Assembly: GCA_019925105.1 (NCBI GenBank)
Contig: JAHGAU010000031.1
Span: 384,501 to 448,500 of the forward strand
DNA from: Niebla homalea
Lineage: Eukaryota; Ascomycota; Lecanoromycetes; Lecanorales; Ramalinaceae
Length of the DNA stretch: 64,000 bases
Direction of reading: 5' to 3'
The first letter of the stretch is position 1. Every line of letters starts with the position of its first letter. The position numbers and the translations under genes were made by a program. The notes beneath the pieces are model-generated. The model searched no databases, was not told where the DNA came from, and saw only the letters and a program-made list of their open reading frames with translations. This document shows positions 54,411 through 64,000 of this stretch, one piece after another.

Positions 54411-55879
54411 CGTGGTGGTGGTTTTGTGGTTGTGCCTTTGTGGTCGTGCTTTGCACTTATCTTCGCGGGGGCTCGAATCACTTTCATTGAGAATGGGGCG
54501 AGGAAATGTCAAAATGGTAGAGTAGAACGCTTGAATTTCTCCTATGTGAGATGCTTGCGTTATATACAGGAGATGCTAAGCTATTCCCGCATGCGGAATA
54601 GCGTGCATTTAGCTATGATATTTTATCAGGGGATGGGGAAGGCTAACGGGTCATTTACATTCTTTTTTTTTCCCCTCAGCTAGATTATTCAATCAACACG
54701 CTCTACCCACGAGAACCAGTTCCTCAGCCATTGTATTTCTGGCGATCTTGTTCGCTTCACTGCAAAGTGTGAACAGTCATGGATCAAAAACAAGGATATC
54801 TCGGACCTCGCGCGTGGCAATTGGATTCGCACCATGGAATCATTGGTCTCCCTCATCTGCCTTTTTCAATCATCTTGTCAGGCCTCCTCATCTTGCATAA
54901 GTATCGATCTTCCGGTCTTCCACTTCTTCATCATGCCATCGACAATCACATAAGCAAAGGCTGGTCTCGTATCCCCACACAACGTTATTGCAGTACGGAG
55001 GGATCTGGCCTTCCAAAAGGACCGAGACGAACGCCATACAGTAGAGATACCTTTATTAATTTCGTTTCGTTTCCGGTTTTGCATATTCTACCAGGCCAAA
55101 TTCAGGGACTAGTACGACTGAAAAGCTTGGAAACAATAAGTACTCCAAATTGTACCTCGTCGAAATCAATTGGGACGATATCGACCATTGTAGCCAGAAG
55201 ATGATCCACGTCCAAAGGGAAAATTATGATCCTACTGACGGGTTGTTTTTCAACCGCCGATGGGATGAGCAAAGAAAGTATTCTTCAATCTGGGCGCTCA
55301 AAATCTGGGCTAAGGATGAACACGCACCCTTTAAACCAAAAAAAGCATAGAAATCAGAGCTTCAACTACCCAAACCTGTTCCCCAAAGCTACGGTGACCG
55401 AATCTATGCACTAAGGTTGTGACCACATCCACCCGAAGGCCCACTGGCACGGGTGGACTGGCGGTCTTACCTACCTGGCTTGATGATGGCGAGAAGTATA
55501 GGTCTGCATCAGAAAATGCTGGCTCCTTGACGGGTCTGGCTAGATTCAGTTCAACCAGTCATGGAAGAGGACGGGCCAGCGCTGTTTCGTCTAATTGATC
55601 ATCATATCACAACGCAAGCGTCAATATCCCCCTCCTTATCACAATGTCTTCACCCTATTCTCTGCGCTACCGTTGAGATGTATCTCAGGGACCTTAAGAA
55701 CGGATAGCTCCACCCGCTATCCGTGCCAGATCGGAGATGGAAAGACCTGTCAATAGACCTAATCACTGGGTTGCCAAAATCAAGAGGTTTCAACGCTATC
55801 TTCACGCAGATCGTCAAAATACCGACTATAAATCCCAGTGTCTGATGAGAACGAGGGGACTTCAGCAAAGCCACTAGCG

Positions 55880-56430
55880 AACGCGCTTCTCCAAAAAAGC
55901 TAGCCGACGTCAATTTTATCGGACCGTGGCACTCGATTTGTGTCAGCAACATGGAGATGTCTATGTAAAAGGTTACGGACATAAGCTACCCTATTCGACC
56001 ATCACCATTCTTGAAGGTGATACCATCCAAGCGAAGCACTTCCAGAAGAAGATCTTTGAGTATAACAATGCCTTTGCCTTCATCTCTCACAATACAAAAT
56101 GACCTCCATGGACCCCACCAGCATCATACATCTGAATCTAGTGTTGCCAATCGTTACACTACATCCCAAATCACGGATCAAGTATATCACGCCCAGGGTC
56201 ATATTCTTTGATACTCATACCAGGGTTGCCTTTGCAAATACGTATGTCCATAATGCCCAGACAACAACAAAGCACCGGTATAACTTTGGCAGCGAGCTTG
56301 ATCAAACTCTTTTACTGCGCCTCCATGACTTCCTCTTCAGACATAACCCCTCCATCCCGAGACGAAGAGTCTGGAGCCCGTACTCTGGAAGAGCCCACAG
56401 TAGAAGCATCCACTCCATGTTGGATTCTCC
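55880..56430 (+). pseudogene. Helitron replicase fragment, degenerate
   Basis: Across frames the plus strand keeps the order seen in the Helitron-like N-terminal domain. First comes a Cys/His segment (LDLCQQHGDVYVKGYG), then KHFQKKIFEYNNAFAFISHN at about 56033-56095, matching the family core in which a helix leads into YN-x-AFAF(T)S. A stop follows directly. In another frame, at about 56190-56360, an IFFDTHT strand and LDQTLLLRLHDFLFRHNP continue the domain. Frames change and stops intervene, so this is a dead copy. No helicase part is recognised downstream. Confidence 0.5.
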
Positions 56431-57251
56431 ATCACCCTCCTTCCCGCAGAGCAGCTGTAAGCTGCGGTACCAAAGGTAATATCATCCTGGCTTCGGTGCT
56501 AGTTTTCCATACATATCCTCTTCCCCCTCCTCGCGAGTCTTTTTTGAGGCCATGTACAGTGGTGCGAAGCTATATAGCTCAGGCGTCTTCATCTCAATCA
56601 CAGTCGTATCACATTGCTAGATTGAGTAAAAGACAGGAAAAGGACAAGGAGAAGAAGAAACGACATATCTTCTGTTACAAGCATTGAGTCGTCAATCTCC
56701 ACATCACACCATGAGCACTTGCATCTTAGCATCTTTTCAGCATTTTGAAGCGATTATGCATATCTCTTGACGATTGACATGAAAGATGTTGTCAGAATTG
56801 GGAGCGCTTGTACCAATATACCAATGCTACCAATGTAGAGTCCTCGCTCGGAGCTGCAAGTCTTGCAGCGAAATTGAGAGCCTGTATCATTTAGCTGTTT
56901 CATTGACAAGTAGCTATCCTCAATTCGATCCAAGTCTGCTAGAGACTTGTCCGTGAAGCCTCTTGCTTAGAATCAAATTTCAGATTTGGCTTGTACTGTA
57001 CCATCTAGGATCCGGGAACCCGGGAATGCTCACATGACGATTCGAGACCTTCAACTGATTCTTCTAGAGCGGCCACAAAGTGACGGGCGAGATTCATACT
57101 TCAATAGAGTCTGATCGAATCACGGTCGCAATATAAGTATCGACGAATTTCCGGTGAGGACCATCTAGAGTGCCTACGTGAGGGTGGTTCGTGTACAGAG
57201 CAAAGACCCGGTAGCCTTACATGCGACATCAGACCTTGTTGGATCTGCTCT

Positions 57252-57494
57252 ATGGGAATCAGAAGAGAATCGTGCCTTGCCGAAGATAGCACCCTGATTA
57301 CGGCAGAGGGAGCTTATGTAGCACGCCAAATTGGAGGCAACATGCCTCTGTCTACAAAATCATATACAAAACATCTGGGGATCCCTTGCAGTCATCGTAT
57401 CAAAGCACGCCTCGCAATTGCACCAAGCTTCCTGCAATTGAACGCCTTCGACCCTTATTGGCGATACAATAAGCCGGCGTCTTACAGTGCTTGA
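57252..57494 (+). pseudogene. MULE/Hop-type transposase C-terminal fragment
   Basis: The 80-codon frame includes YTKHLGIPCSHRIKARL followed about 13 residues later by FDPYWRYN. In Mutator-like transposases and related FAR1-type proteins a SWIM-like zinc motif with GIPCSH precedes an FxPHW-type motif, and this fragment shows both in order. No transposase core with its DDE residues is seen upstream in an intact frame, so it is a truncated relic. Confidence 0.5.
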
Positions 57495-59466
57495 TACCTC
57501 AAAAACGAGAAAGGTGATCGAGCAAGTGATGATGCAAACATTGACCCGCTTCTGCGTATACGTGAGCCTCTAGGATCTGCAATTACACACCTTCACAAAA
57601 ACTTATTCGGTAGGAGGAAGGAATTGAACGCTCGACTCGCCGTGAACATCTCAATTTGAGCGACTTGACAACATTTGCAGGCTCGTGCACCCCTAACACC
57701 TCCGCCAGCTCGTCGTTGACGAGGGGAACAGCGAGGCTAAATTAGCAGGATAAAGTCTCCGTGCGGTAAAGCTACGGGCGGAGCACTACTGAAGGCTTGC
57801 TATTACAGCCTCTCAAGTTGCCCTTGAAGAGGAAGATGAAGCAATCAGTGCATGGAAAGCCGGGCTCCTGAATACACCATCACCAATAGACTCATTAAGC
57901 AATAGAGCAAATTTCATTGCGACGTAAATAAGGCGTGCTGGATTGCTGAGCCTACCGTCTTATGGTCCTGGTGGGGTTCAGCCGTTAGATTCCAGACGAT
58001 GGGCACAATGACAGAGTAATTGCTTGGTATAGAGTGGGAAAAAATTGCAATCGACCCCTTTTGGTCGATCTACATAGGTAGCAGTAGCATGCACTCGTTC
58101 CTTAACAAACAAAGGTTCTTTGGTTCTCATCGTCGTCCTCGGCATGTCTTCTGTCTGTCCACTACCTCCGGAGCCGCTTAAATCACCCAGGCTATATGCT
58201 CGTTGTTGCCGTGTGGTATAAGCAAATATCGAGTCGAAATCCTGGTTCTTCCTAGTTCTTCCTCTATACTGAGAAATTCCAGCGGTATTACTCAAGATAC
58301 CCGCGAAGAAAGGGTATATATGCAGACGATTTTGGGGTGTAGATATAGAAATGGACAGCGTGCTCGTATACGAATAGGGTGTACTTGTATATTTCCTTAG
58401 CTGAAGGGTCTAAGCACTATGTGCTGATAGGCGAAATGATTCACAGTACTTTCAAAGCATCCGATCTGGTTGCTTTCTCGATGATATTAAAGTCTGGTAT
58501 TTGGATGAAAGGTGGCAATGATTGTCAAGCAGCTAGAAACTGCTAATTCAGGTGCACACTGTTAGGCGTCGTATACAACAAGCAGGCTGCAAAACATGCT
58601 TCGGACAAACTTCTCGAACAAATCGACGCCTCGATTATGTCGCCCTACCCCAAATCATACGAATCTACCATATCTCAATATCGATCCTCCAGTCTATATC
58701 GTACCACCAAGAATATCAAGAACACCAATTTGGGTGCGCCCATATCAACCTTGGCCAGCAAGTCGACGAGGGGATAGCCGAAGGGAAGATTTCCACTTCA
58801 AATACACTGGCAGCTCGTATGAAGCAATTTAGACTGTACCTCCTTCCAGGCCATTGGGGCAACCGTCATGACGGCGTGTTCCCCTGATGCTACTGAAGCA
58901 GGCCACGCAGCGAGTTCGTGGTGTCTCATCTCCCTACCGAAGCAGCACGTCTAGCAAAAATCCGTTCATCACTAAGGTCATTGTTCATTACCAGAGCGTC
59001 TCATTCTTCTGGCTTCATGATCTCAGGTTTTTTTATCGGAAAATGTCTCTCTACGGCTCCATTCACGATTTCGAACTCTTTCTCGGTTATCCAGATATCA
59101 TCTACCTCAGGGTTCAGCTACAATCCTCACTACCGCAGCACCCTTCCGTGGTTCGAGCCTTTATATCATCAATATGGGAGCGACCTTCTCGGGCACCACA
59201 ACAGGATAGACAGACAGGCAGCAGGGCGTACATCAAGATCATATACAAAGGAGCATACAGGCGAATGAGAAATATCGCTGGTGGTAAAGTCCTTTAAGGG
59301 GGAAGAGCTGAAGGAGCTAGAACATGGCTTCTGCACTTGCCCTAATGTTGGGCATTATGCTGGACCTCATCCAATTTGGAAGGTGGCTGCAGGCGAAAGC
59401 AGCTTGTATGTAGCCCTTTGTACTCTGATCTTTACCCTTCATCCATAGCGGCTCGGTGCAGGTATC

Positions 59467-59658
59467 TTATCTCAAACTTTCACCCTTGCAGCGAATCGCC
59501 CTATGCTCTCCCGAACATCGGTGATATCTCCAAGGTTGATCACAAGGCTCGCCGGTGTGCCCAACCCCCTGGCAGCGGCTGCACCGCTCCCAATCCATTG
59601 TTGCATGGAAAATCTCCAAGTCTTCGAACGTATAGATGCCATTCTTGAAGGTCTCCAA
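59467..59658 (-). pseudogene. Gag-like zinc-knuckle fragment of a LINE-type element
   Basis: On the minus strand CSRCQGVGHTGEPC is an exact CX2CX4HX4C knuckle. It is followed by HRCSGEHRAIRC, a second knuckle that has lost its first Cys (Tyr in its place). Paired knuckles with a C-GEH core are typical of Tad1/I-clade LINE ORF1 proteins in fungi. No reverse transcriptase or endonuclease motif is found nearby on this strand, so only a small relic remains. Confidence 0.4.
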
Positions 59659-60906
59659 TTCTCCAGGCCAATGAAAAAGAGACCTTCTATTGGCTTGAGG
59701 CCCATTATCATCTTAAGTATAGCTTTGTTTACCATGATCGACAATGTCGTCACCCTCGATGTCGGAAAGGAAGGAAGAGGCTTGCTACCCCTAAAGAACG
59801 CCTCATACGCTAATTGCGGCTTGTTGATTGCAAATCCATCTTATGAAGAGATCACTGCTGCGGCTGCTTATTCAAAGCTACGTCTGCTAGAAATATAGGG
59901 GCTGGACAAATTTCGTTTGGCGAAGAGATATCGTATGTCGTCTCGGGGGTAAATGACCTAGCTGCGTCGTTCTTCTTGGTACTGTCCATAGAACGGCATT
60001 TTCTCTGCTGCCGCTGCCTTGGTCTACGCTGTCGCCTAATGTCTGAAGGGTTCAACGGGGAGGTGCGTCTTTTGTCTTTTTTGGAGGACGTTCACGCTCA
60101 AGCTTGATTCCGGGGGGGAGCCAGAAAAAAGGCTGCCGCATCCAGAGAAGGCGGCAGGCGTGTAGATTACCCATTCCCAATTCAATGAGGTTGGCAAAGA
60201 ATCCCCCCCGAAATGAAGGGCCAGTCACATCGCTGACACCCGTATCAGGTAGTCAGAAGGAACGTTAATGCAGAGCACGCTCGGATTTTCCAAATGAACC
60301 ACGATGCAGTAAGGTGCAGCTATGCTTTGCGAGATATTCGGCAAGGGAAAACCTCTGGAGCTGGCGCTCTACCCTTGGAGCACGCCAAGTGCCAACGGTC
60401 ACTACATCTAAGACCACTTGAGGCTCAGAGTACGCACCCCGTCAGCTAGGATTACTTCAAAAGGTCCCTATAGCCAGCAACCACAGTCTCCAGTTCCAAT
60501 TGCGGCTATCCCGATTACCGTAAACTACAAATGTACTCAGACTACAGGGGAGTGCCAAGTTGTCTTCTTCACAGCGGCTTAGCCAGGTACATGCCTTAGG
60601 AGGGTAACACGGTCTTCGACTGTTCTGATAAGAACAAGTCTTCGGAATTGTAGAAGGTCTACAGTCTAGGGGAAAGTCTGATGGAGGCACGTTGATCAGA
60701 ATCAATGCAATGGCGCGGAAAGCATCTGTCAAGATTACGGGTGTGGAATAGCAGCAAATCAAATCGATAGGCATTATAAAACGAGGTCACTGGATGGAAG
60801 AGCCCCAATATGTAAGCACAGGTGATGAAATCTGTTCTAGCGAGTTTTCTTCCGGCTTCTTGAGGCCATTTCTACGAACAGAAGACCTCTCCGAGGTATG
60901 GTGAAG

Positions 60907-61731
60907 CTAGCTTGAAGTTGAAGTTGGAATTGTCCATTCTGACTTGTCTTCCTTGAAGTTGATGGCCAAGTTTGTCCCATACATCTGATATTTCATGTCC
61001 AATTCATAATGAAGCTCGCTCAGTGTAACGGGATCTTCCTCCAAGCCACGGCTACGTTTGCGCACTGCTTGTTTGGGCCTGACGTAACGAGGTTCATCCA
61101 ATGGATCGATCGCAATGTGCTGGCTCTGGATCCCGAGATCGCCTTGGGGGACGCTCTCCACCCAGGCTGCGATTCCATCATTCTTGTCAACTTCGGTGTT
61201 CGTCTTTAGCTTCTTTGCAAATTTGCGGCTGCCATTAGTGTTCTGCTTAGCACTGGCTTCCTCCTGAGTGAGTCCGAATGCCTTCAGCAGAGTGTCCCTG
61301 ATCTTCTGCACCTCAGGGAGCGCCTTGTTTGGATCGCGACCCAAGACATCAACTGCCTCATCATAGTTGCGGCCGTCTGTTGCGCTAATCAGTCACTGTT
61401 GCACAAAAGTGGGACCCAGCGAAGTGCTCCGATACTGACATTTCGTAGTCGCGGTCATCTTCTTCTTCGAATCCCGAGTCACCTGGAGACCTCCCGACAA
61501 GGCTTCGAGGGCACGTTTGCCGTGGCGACGAGTGGTGAAGACAACGTCCATCTTGGGCTCACGAAAGGTGTAGAAGCTGGTCGCACCTTCGATTTCAAAC
61601 CCCGCGTCTTGGAGGCCTTGGACGAGGTAGCGTCTGTTGACCACATGGTTGAATACGACAGTTTGCGGTTTTTCTTGGTTTTTGCGGTATGGCTTCACAA
61701 CCCTGAAATTACGAATTGGACGTGTGGCCAT
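60907..61731 (-). CDS. Hypothetical protein, two exons, intact in a relic-rich region
   Basis: Exon 1 is 61731-61440 and exon 2 is 61376-60907. The 63-bp intron starts GTCAGT and ends CAACAG, and the 762 nt give 253 residues. The join reads TATTKYGRNYDEAVDVLGRD. The N-terminal 95 residues look folded: MATRPIRNFRVVKPYRKN, VVFNHVVNRRYLVQGLQDAG, FREPKMDVVFTTRRHGKRAL. The C-terminal half is basic, then helical (TLSELHYELDMKYQMYGTNL). I recognise no family. The frame is intact and spliced normally despite lying between transposon relics. It could be a lineage-specific gene or a captured one. Confidence 0.55.
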
Positions 61732-64000
61732 GTTTACGTCTGCTGGTCAAATATGAGACAATGACTTTCGAATACCTTGAAGTCGCCGGAGAGTAGTGCA
61801 AGGATGAGCTCACCTTGACTGAGGTGCTCTAATGAGACACCACGAATTTGATTCTTGGAATATGCCAAACGAAGGTGAAACTGGGGAGCGTGATTGCTGT
61901 GTGCGGAGCCGCGACAAGGATGTTTTGTTGCCATCGGCCGCGGCAAAATTGCCGCCGGTAGATATCTTAGACGCATTCAATGGGGAGCTAGGCTGCTGGC
62001 ATTCCATATTTCTTGCAAACTCATTACAATAAAGCCTGAAATGGGTCCAAACTTCACCCGCATTTCACAGAGGCTTCCCTCAATTATGTCTATATTTTAT
62101 CCTCAGCTTCTTTACCCTGTATGATTTCTGGTCTTGCTCTATAGAAATGTTGGGTGGTGCTATGGTACTGCAAGGCCGACAGCTCGGATGCTGCAATCAC
62201 AAAAGAGATCTCAACCGAGCGTAAAGGCTGGGATTCATGCAAGTCTTTAATTTGTCACATATAGAACAGCTTAGTATTCTGCTCACCAGCATTGTCAGTT
62301 CTCCCTCTTTCAGAAACATCTTGTGAGCGGCCCTGTCCTAAAACCAAAACAGAGCAGCAACCTACAGAGCCCAGATGGACATCTCAATGTCCAAACATCC
62401 GGTGCGGGGACAATGAGCATCGATAAGAGTCGCAAAGACGGAAAGATGACTAGTCTCAAATCTTCGAGCGTAAGTCTCTTCATTCTGAGTAGCAATTTAC
62501 CCTTCCCAGCTATTCAAAGACTGTGAGTTCCTGCTAATGTTATGGAGAAGGAAAAAACTCAGAGCAGTACGCTACAGAGGGGAAAATTCGATGCAGAGCT
62601 ATGCCGGGATACCAAACGTCTAGTCAGACCAGGGGATCGAATACTAGGTCTGCAAGAGCGAAGTCTCGGCCATACTGACCAGTCCAACACTGGCAGTCTC
62701 AGTCTTACTATAAAATCACCAGACCGTTGAGCAAGCGTGGCCAAGCACTTGGAAGGGTTGCTTTATCGGGAGACCTACTTGAGCTATGCGGCCTTAGATG
62801 GAAGCCATACGAAGAACGGACATGGACAATCCTAGCTTATTCTATTACGGCCAACTCACTACATTCTGATCAAGAAAAAGCCATCATTGGGCTAGCAAAC
62901 TACTTGCAATCTCAGACCGCTATCGGATGTGAGTAGCATCAAGGTATTATCCTTGTCTCTCGTATGCGAATGCACGACGTCGATATCGGACATGGAACTC
63001 TGGCATACATGATAAATGTTGCTCAGCATCAGGCAGGGTACCTTCCTTCGCAGTTTCGCTCAGAGCTGGCTTTCGATATCGCCAAAACCAAGGACAGCTC
63101 GACCGCAGCGCCATATCATGGTGGACATAGTGGAAAGATGATCTCCAGTGGTGATCTGAATACACACGCAGAAGCAAGGATGGTCAATCGAAGAGGCATC
63201 CAAACCCTCGTCTTCAGAGATATTTGTCGCCAAGGTGGGTATAATTTTTGGGGGTTAATTCCAAGACGCGGTGGCCCCCAACTACTTATGATAATTTTCC
63301 ACCGCTCGAGCTTGGTATGACATATCCCGGGGATTTGCAGTCCTGTCGCAAGTGACGAGCCGACAATAGCGTTGAGTTTTGCATCACGTCTTCGGTCTGT
63401 CAGAATACCCACACGTCCTAACCTGAAAGCCTTCCAAGACAACTTGACTATGATGTGAAGTCCATCATCTTTGACCTGATAGCTGGGATACTCGATCCAT
63501 CTGGTTTACTGTGCTAATACTAGCTTGTCTGATGCTGTCGGCTGTAGGCTTTATAGAACACATTCCGTCACTGAGATAGCGAAGGTTCTGTCTTCGTCTG
63601 GGCAAGATGAGCGCCGTTTGATAGTGACTTCACATTGTGGTATTATCGCCAGGAGTATGATAAATGCAGACATCGTTTCTTCAATCAGACTCACGGAAAA
63701 TGACGTATCATAAATTGAAGAGTTTAAGTCATAAAACATTGAGCGCCATAGCAAGCATCTTATCTGCCATGAAAGTCTTCTTACTATTGCCGCTTGTTAC
63801 AGATATATGATCTGCATCGCCAATATTGAACCCTCGTCAAAGTGTGAACGCCACCGTCTTGGGGCTTCCCCTCTATGGAATTGCTCCATAGGTGTTCACA
63901 GCGTGCAACGCGCAGTAAGGGTCAGCCCTGGAGGACTTGTTTTCTAAAACCGCCAGCTCTATGAAAACGGACGTTTTACCGGCCCTCGACCCGCCTTCAT
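61732..64000. other. No supported gene to the window end
   Basis: About 2.3 kb with short frames only. The plus-strand stretches 62727-62936 and 62964-63320 are separated by one stop and have protein-like segments, so they may be remains of a single gene, but no family is recognised. The promoter of the 61731 gene should lie at the left end. Confidence 0.4.

Larger units (their letters stand above)
54411..60906. other. Transposon-relic region without intact genes
   Basis: About 6.5 kb in which every recognisable piece is a broken transposon: a Helitron fragment near 55.9-56.4 kb (+), a MULE C-terminal fragment near 57.3 kb (+) and a LINE gag-like fragment near 59.5 kb (-). The remaining frames are short and unidentifiable. 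Confidence 0.55.

Noticed and set aside
1..64000. A novel defence, toxin or biosynthetic gene cluster
   Set aside because: No polyketide, peptide synthetase, terpene or defence-type gene set is seen; the identifiable genes are housekeeping, transport, secreted or transposon-derived.

Overview
The window looks like a contig from a filamentous ascomycete (Pezizomycotina). The genes are eukaryotic and are cut by short introns of about 48-67 bp (a few reach 110-170 bp) with GTRNGN donors and YAG acceptors. The recognisable proteins are typical of this group: peroxin 1, MCM7, PAM17, tropomyosin, BIG1, a Cut2-like securin, fungal PNGase A and a Dal5-type transporter. I cannot assign a class or genus from the sequence. 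No CRISPR array, prophage or bacterial operon is present. Exon joins were worked out by hand from splice signals and reading-frame continuity; where exon lengths are given, they sum to an intact frame.

Layout. 1-1227 (-) is a FAR1-type DNA-binding protein that runs off the left edge. 1775-3687 (-) is a six-exon amino-acid/GABA permease. A perfect 11 x 19 bp minisatellite lies at 4664-4872. 5119-6009 (-) is a NEDD8/SUMO-type cysteine protease. 6804-9397 (-) is MCM7, which shares a 334-bp divergent promoter carrying two ACGCGT boxes with PEX1 (9732-13568, +). Then come two hypothetical proteins, a Pol III-like unit near 15.4 kb, a long modular repeat protein (16.4-19.1 kb) and a two-exon unknown (19487-20352, -).

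20.4-28.6 kb is gene-poor, with a secreted protein (25323-26045, -) and a Cys-rich unknown (26601-27272, -). 28663-29818 (+) is a five-exon BIG1. Next are a zinc-knuckle protein (32058-32993, -), a GT25-type glycosyltransferase (33599-34907, -), a secreted PNGase A (36165-38437, +) converging on a Dal5-like transporter (38645-40283, -), and an RRM-like protein (41701-43773, +).

44.6-49.5 kb is a compact housekeeping cluster: PAM17 (-), securin (-), divergent tropomyosin (+), then convergent RRP17 (-). From about 52 kb onward gene density collapses. The DNA holds decayed pieces of a Helitron, a MULE transposase and a LINE gag, with one apparently intact two-exon unknown gene at 60907-61731.

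No single novel multi-gene system stands out. The best leads are the truncated FAR1-type regulator, the 16.4-19.1 kb protein with three repeat classes, the MCB/E2F-like MCM7-PEX1 promoter, the tropomyosin with a non-standard N-terminus and the frame-free minisatellite.
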